NCBI RefSeq assembly: GCF_016755875.1
Contig: NZ_BNED01000005.1
Coordinates: 620,001-684,000 of the forward strand
DNA: 64,000 bases
Source of the DNA: Streptomyces spororaveus
GTDB taxonomy: Bacteria; Actinomycetota; Actinomycetes; Streptomycetales; Streptomycetaceae
Direction: 5' to 3'
Numbering within the stretch: the stretch's first letter is position 1; each line of letters opens with the position of its first letter. Below the pieces are notes generated by a model. The model was given only the letters and a program-made list of their open reading frames with translations. It ran no database searches and was not told where the DNA came from. Of this stretch, positions 32,879 to 42,537 are shown one piece after another. A program made the translations under genes and the position numbers.

Positions 32879-33838
32879 GTGACGGACGTCGACCCGACAC
32901 CCGACGGGACGGTGTCGCCTTTCATGACGGAGGCGGCCTTCCGCTCCCTCCACTCCGAGCTGCTCCGTCAGGCGTCCGACGGCGCGGAGCACCGGCGCGG
33001 AGCCCTCGCCCACCTGACCCCCGCGCGCGTGGCCGCGGCCGCGGCCGACGTGCGGCACGGGCGCACCCTGTCGCTGGCCGCACCCATCGAGACGCAGCCG
33101 GGACCGGACGATCCGCAGCCCGCCGTCTACCGTCTGACCGCGCCGACCCCGCCCGAGACCGGAACTCCGGGGGTGCACTTCGCGCTGGACCGGTTCGCCA
33201 TGAACGTGCACGGGGACGCCCACACCCATCTCGACGCGCTGTGTCATGTCGTGTTCGACGGCGAGCTCCACGGCGGCGTCCCGGAGAGCCGCCTGGCGGC
33301 GGGCGCTGCCCGCGGGATCACCCTCGACCTGGTGCGCGACGGGATCGTCGGCCCCGGGCTGCTGCTGGACGTCCCGCGGCTGCGCGGCGTCCCCTGGCTG
33401 GAGCCCGGGGACTTCGTGACCGCCGGGGACCTCGCGGCGGCCGAGGAGGCCCAGGGCGTCCGGATCGGGCCGGGTGACCTGCTGCTCGTACGGGTGGGAC
33501 ACCGGCGCCGGCGCCAGGAGGCCGGTGCGTGGAACGCGGCGCACTCGCGGGCGGGCCTGCATCCGGCGTGCATGCGGCTGCTGGCCGAGCGGCAGGTCGC
33601 CGTCCTCGGCTCGGACGGCAACAACGACACGGCCCCGAGCCCGGTGCCCGGCGTCTCCTTCCCCGTGCACGTCCTGGCTCTGCACGCTCTGGGCATGCAC
33701 CTGATGGACTACCTGGACCTGGAGGAACTGGCCGACGCGTGCGCCGGGCTCGGGCGCTGGCGGTTCCTGTGCACGGTGGCACCGCTGCGGCTGCCGGGGG
33801 CCACCGGCTCCCCGGTGAACCCGATCGCCGTCCTGTGA
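32879..33838 (+). CDS. Cyclase family protein (kynurenine formamidase-like fold)
   Basis: 319 residues from a GTG behind GGAGGACC. The metal motif appears as HGDAHTHLDALCHV, a variant of HxGTHxDxPxH, followed by GPGLLLDVPRL, LEPGDFVTAGDL, GDLLLVRVG and a late HVLALHALGMHLMDYLDLEEL. The family hydrolyses N-formylkynurenine or related amides, or acts in polyketide modification. It precedes the GMC oxidoreductase by 117 bases on the same strand; no kynurenine genes are nearby, so the substrate is open. Confidence 0.88.
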   Translation: MTDVDPTPDGTVSPFMTEAAFRSLHSELLRQASDGAEHRRGALAHLTPARVAAAAADVRHGRTLSLAAPIETQPGPDDPQPAVYRLTAPTPPETGTPGVHFALDRFAMNVHGDAHTHLDALCHVVFDGELHGGVPESRLAAGAARGITLDLVRDGIVGPGLLLDVPRLRGVPWLEPGDFVTAGDLAAAEEAQGVRIGPGDLLLVRVGHRRRRQEAGAWNAAHSRAGLHPACMRLLAERQVAVLGSDGNNDTAPSPVPGVSFPVHVLALHALGMHLMDYLDLEELADACAGLGRWRFLCTVAPLRLPGATGSPVNPIAVL

Positions 33839-33955
33839 GGGGACTCCGCGGCACCGCTCGGCCCCCGGGTGCCGCACCGGCGGGGGGCGTATACGTTCGA
33901 AGGGGGACCCTGCCGCGACCGGCCCGCCGGGCGGCGGCACCGCAGCCCGAGGACG

Positions 33956-35545
33956 GTGATCCGGTTGAACGACGCTCCGCACTACGACGTCATCGTCATC
34001 GGAACGGGGGCGGGTGGCGGAACGCTCGCCCACCGGCTCGCCCCGTCCGGAAAGCGGGTGCTGATCCTTGAGCGCGGGGGCTTCCTCCCCCGCGAACGCG
34101 ACAACTGGGACTCCACGGCGGTGTTCGTCAAGGGGAAGTACCGCGCGCCCGAGTTCTGGTTCGACCGGCACGGCCGCGAGTTCCCGCCCGAGGTCAACTA
34201 CTACGTCGGCGGCAACACCAAGTTCTACGGCGCGGCGCTGTTCCGGCTGCGCCCGGAGGACTTCGGGGAGCTGCGCCACCACGACGGCATCTCGCCCGCC
34301 TGGCCGATCCGTTACGAGGACCTGGAGCCGTACTACACCCAGGCGGAGCACCTGTACCGGGTGCACGGCCGGCACGGCGAGGACCCCACGGAAGGTCCGG
34401 CGAGTGCCCAGTACGCCCACCCGCCGGTGGAACACGAGCCGCGGATCCAGCGGTTGAGCGACGACCTGGAGAAGCAGGGCCTGCACCCCTTCCACCTGCC
34501 CATCGGGGTCGACCTCGACCAGGACGCCGACGGCCGGGCGACCCCGTCCAGCGTGTGCATCCGCTGCAACCGGGTCGACGGCTTCCCGTGCCTGGTACGC
34601 GGCAAGTCCGACGCCCAGGTGATCTGCGTGGAGCCCGCGCTGCTGCACCCGGGCGTCGAGCTGGTCACCGGCGCCCACGTGGTGCGCCTGGAGACCGACC
34701 CGACAGGACGCACGGTCAGTTCGGTCGTCGCCCGCCTCGCCGGCGGCGAGGAGGCCCGGTTCTCCGCCGACCTCGTGGTCGTGGCCTGCGGCGCGGTCAA
34801 CTCGGCTGCGCTGCTGCTCGCTTCGGCGAACGACCGGCATCCGCAGGGCCTCGCGAACGGCTCGGACACGGTCGGCCGGTTCTACATGCGCCACAACAAC
34901 CTGGCTCTGATGGCCGTCTCCCGGGAACCGAACGACACGCAGTTCCAGAAGACCCTCGCGCTGCACGACTGGTACCTGGGCGCGGACGACTGGGACTATC
35001 CCCTCGGCGGGATCCAGATGCTGGGCAAGTCGGACGCCGAGCAGATCCACGGCGAGGCCCCGCGCTGGGCCGGGGCCGTGACCCCCGACATGCCCTTCGA
35101 GGTCATGGCGCACCACGCGGTGGACTTCTGGCTGTGCGGTGAGGACCTGCCGCTGCCCGACAACCGCGTCACCCTGGACGGCGACGGCCGGATCCACCTC
35201 GCGCTCGACGAGTCCCACAACACGGCCGGACTGAAGCGGCTGCGGCACAAGCTCCAGAGCATGCTGGGGCACCTCGGCATGCACGAGCACCATCTGCTGG
35301 ACCACAGCCTCTACCTGCACAAGGGCATGCCGATCGGGGCCACCGCGCACCAGGCGGGCACCGTACGGTTCGGCACCGACCCGGCGTCGTCGGCCCTGGA
35401 CCTCAACTGCAAGGCCCACGAACTGGACAACCTCTACGTGGTCGACACGAGCTTCTTCCCGAGCATCGGCGCGGTCAACCCGTCCCTGACGGCCATCGCG
35501 AACGCCCTGCGGGTCGGCGACCACCTCCTGGAGCGGATGGGCTGA
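33956..35545 (+). CDS. GMC-family FAD oxidoreductase
   Basis: 529 residues. The FAD fold begins YDVIVIGTGAGGGTLAHRL and ILERGGFLP. The GGNTKFYGAAL motif, VVACGAVNSAALLL and the C-terminal VVDTSFFPSIGAVNPSLTAI segment complete the GMC pattern; HQAGT supplies the likely catalytic histidine. Such enzymes oxidise sugars, alcohols or sterols. It has no twin-arginine signal, so it is probably cytoplasmic. A VCIRCNRVDGFPC segment gives three clustered cysteines. GTG start chosen over an upstream ATG in poor coding sequence. Confidence 0.92.
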   Translation: MIRLNDAPHYDVIVIGTGAGGGTLAHRLAPSGKRVLILERGGFLPRERDNWDSTAVFVKGKYRAPEFWFDRHGREFPPEVNYYVGGNTKFYGAALFRLRPEDFGELRHHDGISPAWPIRYEDLEPYYTQAEHLYRVHGRHGEDPTEGPASAQYAHPPVEHEPRIQRLSDDLEKQGLHPFHLPIGVDLDQDADGRATPSSVCIRCNRVDGFPCLVRGKSDAQVICVEPALLHPGVELVTGAHVVRLETDPTGRTVSSVVARLAGGEEARFSADLVVVACGAVNSAALLLASANDRHPQGLANGSDTVGRFYMRHNNLALMAVSREPNDTQFQKTLALHDWYLGADDWDYPLGGIQMLGKSDAEQIHGEAPRWAGAVTPDMPFEVMAHHAVDFWLCGEDLPLPDNRVTLDGDGRIHLALDESHNTAGLKRLRHKLQSMLGHLGMHEHHLLDHSLYLHKGMPIGATAHQAGTVRFGTDPASSALDLNCKAHELDNLYVVDTSFFPSIGAVNPSLTAIANALRVGDHLLERMG

Positions 35546-35713
35546 CGCCCGGCGCGGGACACCGCCGACCGGGCGAAGATCCTGCACCGGGTGGCGCAAC
35601 GCGGATCGCTGCTCACCGCCGCGCCCCGGACGCGGTGATTGGGTGACGCCGGACCCGCCGGGGTGCCGTCATCCCGACGGCGCGGGGTGGCGGTGCGAAG
35701 GAGGCAGTCCGTC

Positions 35714-36553
35714 GTGAGTTCCACCGAGGGCGTACCCCGGGGCGTGATCCCCGCACACCTGCTCCGGGGTCAGAAGGCGCTGGTGACGGGCGCGAACTCC
35801 GGCATCGGCAAGGCCACGGCGATCGGTATGGGCCGGGCCGGGGCGGACGTGGTCGTGAACTACGTGGCCGGACGGGAGGAGGCCGAGAAGGTCGTCGAGG
35901 AGATCGCCTCCTTCGGGGTGCGCGCGGTGGCGTACGAGGCGGACGTGTCCGACGAGGGCCAGGTCGTGGCCATGATGGACCGCATGGTCGAGGAGTTCGG
36001 GACCATCGACGTCCTCGTCGCGAACGCCGGACTCCAGCGGGACTCCGCCTTCACCGAGATGACCCTCGCCCAGTGGCAGAAGGTCATCGACGTCAATCTG
36101 ACCGGGCAGTTCCTGTGCGCCCGCGAGGCTACGAAGGAGTTCCTGCGGCGCGGCGTCGTCCCGGAGGTCTCCAGCTCCGCAGGCAAGATCATCTGCATGA
36201 GTTCGGTGCACCAGATCATCCCCTGGGCCGGGCACGTCAACTACGCGTCCTCCAAGGGCGGCGTGCAGATGATGATGGAGACCCTGGCGCAGGAGCTCGC
36301 CCCGAAGAAGATCCGCGTCAACGCGATCGCCCCCGGCGCGATCCGTACGCCCATCAACCGCAGTGCCTGGGACACCGAGCAGGCCGAGCAGGACCTGCTG
36401 AAGCTGATCCCGTACGGCCGGGTCGGCGACCCGGCGGACATCGCCCACGCGGCGGTCGGCCTCGCCTCCGACCTCATGGACTACGTCGTGGGCACCACGC
36501 TCTACGTGGACGGCGGGATGACCCTGTTCCCGGGCTTCGCCACCGGCGGCTGA
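35714..36553 (+). CDS. SDR-family oxidoreductase, glucose 1-dehydrogenase type
   Basis: 279 residues. TGANSGIGKATAIGM for cofactor binding, VANAGLQ, CMSSVHQIIPWAGHVNYASSK with Ser/Tyr/Lys, and DGGMTLFPGF at the C-terminus. Closest pattern is glucose 1-dehydrogenase-like SDRs. It has a good GGAGG before the GTG. Position between the GMC oxidase and cytochrome bd suggests a sugar-oxidation and respiratory group, though there is no overlap to prove an operon. Confidence 0.92.
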   Translation: MSSTEGVPRGVIPAHLLRGQKALVTGANSGIGKATAIGMGRAGADVVVNYVAGREEAEKVVEEIASFGVRAVAYEADVSDEGQVVAMMDRMVEEFGTIDVLVANAGLQRDSAFTEMTLAQWQKVIDVNLTGQFLCAREATKEFLRRGVVPEVSSSAGKIICMSSVHQIIPWAGHVNYASSKGGVQMMMETLAQELAPKKIRVNAIAPGAIRTPINRSAWDTEQAEQDLLKLIPYGRVGDPADIAHAAVGLASDLMDYVVGTTLYVDGGMTLFPGFATGG

Positions 36554-36586
36554 CCTCTGTTCCGTGTCGGCCCCGGAAAGGGACGC

Positions 36587-38077
36587 ATGCACACCACGCT
36601 CCACCTGCTGGCGGAGGCGGCGCCGCCGCAGATGCTGCCGGCCCGCTCGCTCATGGCCTTCACCCTCGCCTCGCACATCATCCTGGTGCCGCTGGGCGTG
36701 GCGCTGCCGCTGATCACCCTGATCATGCACGGCTACGGGCTGCGGCGCGGCGACGCGACCGCCCTCCTGCTGGCGCGCCGCTGGTCGGCGGTCATGGCGG
36801 TGCAGTTCGCGATCGGCGTCGTCACGGGCACCGTCCTGTCCTTCGAGTTCGGCCTGCTGTGGCCGGGTCTGATGGGCCGGTGGGGCGACGTGTTCGGGAT
36901 CGGCTTCGGCGTCGAGGCATGGGCCTTCTTCCTGGAGGCCGTACTCATCGCCATCTACCTGTACGGCTGGCGCCGGCTGCCCGCCCGTACGCACTTCCTG
37001 CTCGGGCTGCCCCTGCCGGTGACGGCCCTGCTGGGCGCCTTCGGCATCCTGGCGGCCAACTCCTGGATGAACACCCCGCGGGGCTTCTCCCTCGACTCCG
37101 AGGGCAACCCCGTGGACGTGAACGTCTGGAAGGCGATCTTCACGCCGATGTTCGGGCCGCAGTACTGGCACTTCGTCGTGGCGATGCTGGTCACCGCCGG
37201 ATACGTCGTGGCGGGCGTCTACGCCGTCGGCTGGCTGCGCGGCCGCCGCGACCGCTACCACCGCCTGGGCTTCACCGTCCCGTTCACGGTCGCGGCGGTC
37301 TTCACCCCGATCCAGTTCATGCTGGGCGACTCCATCGCGCGGGCGGTGTTCCAGAAGCAGCCGGTGAAGTTCGCGGCGATGGAGATCGTCTGGAACACCG
37401 ACACGCACGTTCCGGAGTACCTCTTCGGCCGCCTGCATCCCGACGGGACCGTCACCGGCGGCATCAAGATCCCGCAGCTCGACTCCATCCTGGCCGGCTT
37501 CAGCCCCGCCACCGAGGTGCACGGGCTGTCCTCCGTGGCGGCGGCCGACCGGCCCACGGTGGCCCAGGCGACCCTGATCCACTGGACCTTCGACATCATG
37601 GTCGGCATCGGCTCGGTGCTCCTGCTGCTCGCCGTCTGGTACGCGTTCGTCTGGTGGCGACGCCGCCGGCTGCCCGCCTCGCCGTGGTTCTACCGCAGCG
37701 CCGCCTGCGCCGGCGTGGCCAGTGTCGTCGCCGTCGAGTGCGGCTGGATCACCACCGAGGTGGGCCGCCAGCCCTGGATCGTCTACGAGAACATGCGGGT
37801 CGCCGAGGCCGTGACCGGGGCCCGCGCCGGCTCTCTGTGGACCATGTTCGGGCTGGTCGTCGTCGTGTACGTCTTCATCTTCGGCTCCTTCCTGGCCGTG
37901 CTCCTGAAGATGCGCACCCGATGGCGCCTGGACGACGAACGCAGCCCCGAGGCAGGCGCGATGGTGACACCGGAGACCGACACCCCCTACGGCCCGCGCT
38001 CCGCCGTCGCGGCCGGCGACAGCCCCGCCCCGGGTGACGGCGGCGGCGCGGCACCGACCCGGGACGGCAGGCCGTGA
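36587..38077 (+). CDS. cydA: Cytochrome bd ubiquinol/menaquinol oxidase subunit I
   Basis: 496 residues with nine predicted membrane helices. Landmarks: ASHIILVP with the heme histidine, FEFGLLWPGLM, NSWMNTPRGF and the quinol-site GRQPWIVYENMRV. The Q loop is short, as in the cyanide-insensitive (CioA-type) branch. It reduces oxygen to water using quinol in the membrane. The stop overlaps the GTG of subunit II. The 40-residue C-terminal tail is polar and variable. Confidence 0.95.
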   Translation: MHTTLHLLAEAAPPQMLPARSLMAFTLASHIILVPLGVALPLITLIMHGYGLRRGDATALLLARRWSAVMAVQFAIGVVTGTVLSFEFGLLWPGLMGRWGDVFGIGFGVEAWAFFLEAVLIAIYLYGWRRLPARTHFLLGLPLPVTALLGAFGILAANSWMNTPRGFSLDSEGNPVDVNVWKAIFTPMFGPQYWHFVVAMLVTAGYVVAGVYAVGWLRGRRDRYHRLGFTVPFTVAAVFTPIQFMLGDSIARAVFQKQPVKFAAMEIVWNTDTHVPEYLFGRLHPDGTVTGGIKIPQLDSILAGFSPATEVHGLSSVAAADRPTVAQATLIHWTFDIMVGIGSVLLLLAVWYAFVWWRRRRLPASPWFYRSAACAGVASVVAVECGWITTEVGRQPWIVYENMRVAEAVTGARAGSLWTMFGLVVVVYVFIFGSFLAVLLKMRTRWRLDDERSPEAGAMVTPETDTPYGPRSAVAAGDSPAPGDGGGAAPTRDGRP

Positions 38078-39117
38078 CCGCCGCCGGGGTGATCGCCGCC
38101 GTCCTGCTCCTCGCGGTGGCCGCCTACACCTGCGCCGGCGGCACCGACTACGGTGCGGGCTTCTGGGACCTGACGGCGGGAGGCGCGGAACGCGGGAAGC
38201 GCCCCCGGTGGCTGATCGACCACGCCATGGCCCCGGTCTGGGAGGTCAACAACGTCTGGCTGATCTTCGTCCTGGTCATCATGTGGACCGGCTTCCCGGA
38301 GTTCTTCCAGACCGTGTTCTCCTCGATGTGGCTGCCCCTGGCCCTCGCCGCGATCGGCATCGTGCTGCGCGGCGCGGGCTTCGCGCTGCGCAAGCCCACC
38401 CGCCGGATCGCCGGGCGGCGCGTCTACGGAGCCGTGTTCGCGGTCTCCTCGCTGCTCACCCCGTTCTTCCTCGGTGCCGCCGCGGGCGGGATCGCCTCGG
38501 GGCGGGTGGGACCGGGCACCGAGCCGACGGCACACGCCTGGTTCAACCCGACCTCCGTCTTCTTCGGCCTGCTGGCCGTCGTCGGCACGGCGCTGCTCGG
38601 GGCGGTGTTCCTGGCCGCGGACGCCACCCGCTACGAAGCCCCCGACCTGCACGCCTACTTCCGGCGGCGGGCGCTGGTCGCCCTGGCCGTCTTCGCCGTG
38701 CTGGGGGCCGTCACGCTGATCGTCGCCCACGGGGACGCACCGCACCTGTGGCACGGCCTCACCCACGGCGCCGGGCTCGTCCTCCTGATCGTGTCCGTAC
38801 TGGCCACGCTCGTCACGGCCTGGCTGCTGCTGCGCCCGTCCGGAGCGTGGTCCCGGCCCGCGGCCGTCGTCCTGATGGGCTCGGCCGTACTCGCCTGGGG
38901 CGTGGCGCAGCGTCCGTACCTGATCCCCGGCCGGCTGACGGTGGCCGAGGCGCCGGGGGCGCCCAGCACCCTGCACTGGCTGATCGTCGTGACCGTCGTG
39001 GCCGCCGTCCTGGTCTTCCCCGCCGTGGCCCTGCTCTACCGGCTGGACACCCGCGGCGAGTTGGAGCCCCTCACCGACGCCGACCTGCGAGGGGGCGGCC
39101 CGGAACGCGAGGGCTGA
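38074..39117 (+). CDS. cydB: Cytochrome bd oxidase subunit II
   Basis: 347 residues, eight to nine helices. GTDYGAGFWDLTAGG and the WEVNNVWLIFVLVIMWTGFP segment are diagnostic of CydB. The GTG overlaps the cydA stop (GTGA). No cydCD assembly transporter follows; in this window the next gene is on the other strand. The pair supports respiration at low oxygen or under respiratory inhibitors. Confidence 0.95.
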   Translation: MTAAGVIAAVLLLAVAAYTCAGGTDYGAGFWDLTAGGAERGKRPRWLIDHAMAPVWEVNNVWLIFVLVIMWTGFPEFFQTVFSSMWLPLALAAIGIVLRGAGFALRKPTRRIAGRRVYGAVFAVSSLLTPFFLGAAAGGIASGRVGPGTEPTAHAWFNPTSVFFGLLAVVGTALLGAVFLAADATRYEAPDLHAYFRRRALVALAVFAVLGAVTLIVAHGDAPHLWHGLTHGAGLVLLIVSVLATLVTAWLLLRPSGAWSRPAAVVLMGSAVLAWGVAQRPYLIPGRLTVAEAPGAPSTLHWLIVVTVVAAVLVFPAVALLYRLDTRGELEPLTDADLRGGGPEREG

Positions 39118-39227
39118 CGCACCGGCTTCCGCCGCAAGGGGGGACACCGCGGACCGTCATGTCCGGCACGGTCGACGGCCTCGAAAGGGCGGCGCCACGA
39201 CCGTGGGCGGAAACCCCTGGGCACCTC

Positions 39228-41069
39228 CTACGGGGCGGAGCCCCGGTTCAGGGCCGCGTCGAGGGTGATCGCCGCGTCGATGAGGGCGAGGTGGGTGAAC
39301 GCCTGCGGGAAGTTGCCCAGTTGGCGTCCTGTCAGGTCGATCTCCTCGGAGTACAGGCCCAGGTGGTTGGCGTAGCCCAGCATCTTCTCCAGGACGAGCC
39401 GGGCCTGGTCGATGCGTCCGGCCCGGGCGAGCGCGTCGACGTACATGAAGGTGCACAGCGAGAAGGTGCCCTCGGAGCCGCGCAGCCCGTCGGGCGACGC
39501 CTCGGGGTTGTAGCGGTACACCAGGCTGTCGGAGACCAGTTCCTGCTCCATCGCGTCGAGGCTGGAGGCCCACATGGGGTCCTGGGGGGTGAGGAAGCCG
39601 ACGGTGGGCATGCGCAGCAGTGACGAGTCCAGGACCTGGCTGCCGTAGTGCTGCACGAACGCGCCGCGTTCCTCGTTCCACCCCTTCGCCATGACCTGTT
39701 CGAAGATCCGGTCGCGGGCGGCGCTCCAGTGCTGTGCCGGTGCGGGGCGGCCGCTGAAGTCGGCGAGCCGCAGCGCACGGTCGAAGGCCACCCATGACAT
39801 CACGCGGCCGTAGGTGAAGTCCTGGGCCCCGCCGCGGGTCTCCCACAGGCCCTCGTCGGCCGAGTCCCAGTGGTCGGCCAGCCAGTCCAGCACGTGGATC
39901 AGGCCGGTCCACTCGCGGTAGCCGAGGTGGATGCCGTGCCGCTGGGCGAAGGAGATGCTGTCCAGCGCCTCGCCGTAGATGTCCATCTGGAGCTGGGTGG
40001 CCGCTCCGTTCCCGATGCGGACGGGTGACGAGCCTTCGTATCCCTCCCAGTGGTCGAGGGTCTCCTCCTTCAGGTCGGAGGAGCCGTCGACGGCGTACAT
40101 GATGTTCAGCGGCCCGGTCTCCCCCGCTTCGCCGGCCCGTTCGTGGATGCGGTCGCCGAGCCACCCGATGAATGCCTTGGCCTCCTCCGTGAACCCCATG
40201 CCGAGCAGGGCGTACACGGAGAACGAGGCGTCCCGGATCCACGTGTAGCGGTAGTCCCAGTTGCGCTCGCCGCCGAGTTGCTCGGGCAGTCCGGTGGTGG
40301 GGGCGGCGACCACGGCTCCGGTGGGGGCGTACGTCATCAGCTTCAGTGTCACGGCGGAGCGCTCCACCGCCTCGCGCCAGCGGCCGGTGTAGCGGGAGGT
40401 GCTCAGCCAGGACCGCCAGAAGCCGATGGTGGCGTGGAAGAGTTCCTCGTACTCGGCGAGGCGGATCTGCCGGGGCGGCCCGTCGGCGGCGGACTCCAGC
40501 ATCAGGCCGCGCTGTTGTCCCGCCTCCAGGTTCAGGGTGAGGTGTACGTCGCGGTCGCCCGAGAGGAGACGGCCCAGCCGCTCGTCGTCCGGTTCCCGGA
40601 GGGTGTGCACGGTCAGGGTGGTGCCGTCGGCGGTGAACACCGCCCCGTTCTCCGTGACGTGCAGCTCGTGCGACGCACGCCCGTAGTCGAACCGCGGCGC
40701 GATGTCGACGTCGAAGGTCATGCTGCCGCGCACGCAGCGGACCATGCGGACCAGCCGGTGCCGGTCCGTGACGGTGGTGCCGGTCAGCGGCATGAAGTCG
40801 ACCACTTCGCCGGCGCCGACCTCGGTCATGAAGCGGGTCACCAGGACGGCGGTGTCGGGCAGGTACAACTGCTTCGTCGCGTACGTCGCGTGGGCCGGGC
40901 GGACCGAGCAGTGGCCGCCCTTGCCCTTGTCCAGCAGTGATCCGAACACACTGGGCGAATCGAAACGCGGACAGCAGAACCAGTCGACCACTCCGTCGGT
41001 GGTCACCAGCGCCGCGGTCTGCAAATCGCCTATCAGGCCGTGGTTCTCGATCAGCGGGTACTCGTCCAT
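39228..41069 (-). CDS. Glycoside hydrolase family 15 protein
   Basis: 613 residues. N-terminal beta-sandwich (YPLIENHGLIGDLQTAALV, VDWFCCPRFDSPSVFG) followed by the alpha/alpha barrel with GGERNWDYRYTWIRDASF, SDLKEETLDHWEGYEGS and GLWETRGGAQDFTYGRVMSW. This two-domain type includes bacterial glucoamylases and actinobacterial trehalases. Without signal peptide it acts in the cytoplasm, so trehalose or glycogen-derived sugar is the likely substrate. Start chosen by GGAAGGG ahead of the ATG. Confidence 0.93.
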   Translation of the reverse strand: MDEYPLIENHGLIGDLQTAALVTTDGVVDWFCCPRFDSPSVFGSLLDKGKGGHCSVRPAHATYATKQLYLPDTAVLVTRFMTEVGAGEVVDFMPLTGTTVTDRHRLVRMVRCVRGSMTFDVDIAPRFDYGRASHELHVTENGAVFTADGTTLTVHTLREPDDERLGRLLSGDRDVHLTLNLEAGQQRGLMLESAADGPPRQIRLAEYEELFHATIGFWRSWLSTSRYTGRWREAVERSAVTLKLMTYAPTGAVVAAPTTGLPEQLGGERNWDYRYTWIRDASFSVYALLGMGFTEEAKAFIGWLGDRIHERAGEAGETGPLNIMYAVDGSSDLKEETLDHWEGYEGSSPVRIGNGAATQLQMDIYGEALDSISFAQRHGIHLGYREWTGLIHVLDWLADHWDSADEGLWETRGGAQDFTYGRVMSWVAFDRALRLADFSGRPAPAQHWSAARDRIFEQVMAKGWNEERGAFVQHYGSQVLDSSLLRMPTVGFLTPQDPMWASSLDAMEQELVSDSLVYRYNPEASPDGLRGSEGTFSLCTFMYVDALARAGRIDQARLVLEKMLGYANHLGLYSEEIDLTGRQLGNFPQAFTHLALIDAAITLDAALNRGSAP

Positions 41070-41205
41070 CAGGGCGTCCCTTCCGGCATGCGTCGCCGCC
41101 CGGATCTCTGCCCCCCGAACCAGCGTATGCCGGGCCCGCGGCACCGTCCCGCCGAGCCGCGACCCCGCGGCGTACGGGGTACGCCGGGGCGGCTTCCCCG
41201 GGGCC

Positions 41206-41829
41206 TTAGGCCGGGGCGCTCATGTCCCCCGTCGCGGGGATGCCGTCGGCGAGCCCGTAGCGCAGGTACACGGTGCCCTTCGGGCCGGCTGCCGGGGGCG
41301 CGAGGAGCGTGACGTTGGCGGGTACCGCACCGCCGTCGAACACCTTCTTCCCGACGCCGAGCACGATCGGGTGCAGCCAGAGGTCGAGCCGGTCGTAGAG
41401 CCTCTCGCGCAGGAGGGTCTGCACGAGGTTCAGGCTGCCGACGACCTTCACGTGCTCGTGGCGGTCACGGATCTCGCGCACCGCGCCGGCCAGGTCCGCG
41501 CCGAGCCGTGTGGACCCGGCCCACGAGAGGTCGGGCCGGCCGCGGGACGCCACGTACTTCGGGACGCGGTTGAAGAGCGCGGCGATCCCGTCGTCCGCGC
41601 CGCCCTCCTGGTGCGGCCAGTACGCGGCAAAGATGTCGTACGTCCGGCGGCCGAGCAGGAGGGCGTCCGTGCCCTCGTACGCGGCTGCGATCTGCGCCCC
41701 GCCGACCTCGTCCAGCAAGGGCGCCTGCCAGCCGCCGAACGGGAAACCCACCGGGTCCTCGTCGGGGCCGCCGGGTGCCTGCCCGACGAGGTCGAGGGTC
41801 GCGAACAGCTCGATGTGGATGAGCCCCAT
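41206..41829 (-). CDS. Dihydrofolate reductase-like (RibD C-terminal domain) protein
   Basis: 207 residues. Fold marked by MGLIHIELFATLDL, ALLLGRRTYDIFAAYWP, VPKYVASRG, VKVVGSLNLVQTLL and LHPIVLGVGKKVF. These proteins look like the RibD reductase domain but their substrates are unknown. It is divergent from a TetR gene, with a perfect operator between them, so it is the probable target of that repressor. Confidence 0.88.
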   Translation of the reverse strand: MGLIHIELFATLDLVGQAPGGPDEDPVGFPFGGWQAPLLDEVGGAQIAAAYEGTDALLLGRRTYDIFAAYWPHQEGGADDGIAALFNRVPKYVASRGRPDLSWAGSTRLGADLAGAVREIRDRHEHVKVVGSLNLVQTLLRERLYDRLDLWLHPIVLGVGKKVFDGGAVPANVTLLAPPAAGPKGTVYLRYGLADGIPATGDMSAPA

Positions 41830-41855
41830 GGTGCGCTCCCTATGAGTCGGTCCGG

Positions 41856-41878
41856 TTTACCTATATCCTTTAGGTAAA
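41856..41878. promoter_or_regulatory. TetR-type operator between divergent genes
   Basis: TTTACCTA (41856-41863) and TAGGTAAA (41871-41878) form a perfect 8-base inverted repeat around a 7-base spacer. It is AT-rich in a very GC-rich context and centred between the DHFR-like and TetR starts. The TATCCT within may double as a -10. Confidence 0.8.
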
Positions 41879-41918
41879 TGCATAATGACTGTCGTCAGAT
41901 CGAAGGAAGGTGAAGGTT

Positions 41919-42533
41919 ATGGCGAGAGCGGGGCTGACCCCGGAGCGCCTGACCCTGGCGGGCGCCGAACTGGCCGACGAGGCTGGATTCGACCAGGTGA
42001 CCCTCTCGGCGCTCGCCCGGCAGTTCGACGTCAAGGTCGCGAGCCTCTATGCGCACCTGAAGAACTCCCAGGAGCTCAAGACCAGGATCGCCCTGTTCGC
42101 ACTCGCGGAACTCGCCGACCTGGTCGCGGCGGCCGTGGCGGGACGCGCGGGCAAGGACGCCCTGGTCGCCTTCGCGAACGCCTACCGCGACTACGCCCGG
42201 GCCCACCCCGGCCGCTACGACGCCGCCCGGCTCAGGCTCGACCCGGCCACGGCGGCCGCCAGCGCCGGGGTGCGGCACGCGCGGATGACGCGGGCGATCC
42301 TGCGCGGCTACGACCTGGCGGAGCCGGACCAGACCCACGCGGTCCGCATGCTGGGCAGCGTCTTCCACGGTTACGTCAGTCTGGAGGCGGCCGGAGGCTT
42401 CAGCCACACGGCCGTCGACTCGGAGGAGTCCTGGGCCTGGACCCTGGAATCCCTCGACGCCATGCTGCGCCACCACAACCGCGACCGGGGCCGGACTCCG
42501 TCCGGGCCCCCCACCCCTGAACCGACGGGCTGA
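41919..42533 (+). CDS. TetR-family transcriptional repressor
   Basis: 204 residues. N-terminal HTH at about 12-50 (AGAELADEAGFDQVTLSALARQF, SLYAHLKNSQEL). The C-domain resembles the TetR_C WHG type (FHGYVSLEAAGGFSH). It likely represses itself and the divergent DHFR-like gene through the palindrome at 41856-41878. ATG chosen by GAAGG upstream. The next gene begins four bases after its stop and may be co-transcribed. Confidence 0.9.
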   Translation: MARAGLTPERLTLAGAELADEAGFDQVTLSALARQFDVKVASLYAHLKNSQELKTRIALFALAELADLVAAAVAGRAGKDALVAFANAYRDYARAHPGRYDAARLRLDPATAAASAGVRHARMTRAILRGYDLAEPDQTHAVRMLGSVFHGYVSLEAAGGFSHTAVDSEESWAWTLESLDAMLRHHNRDRGRTPSGPPTPEPTG

Positions 42534-42537
42534 GACG

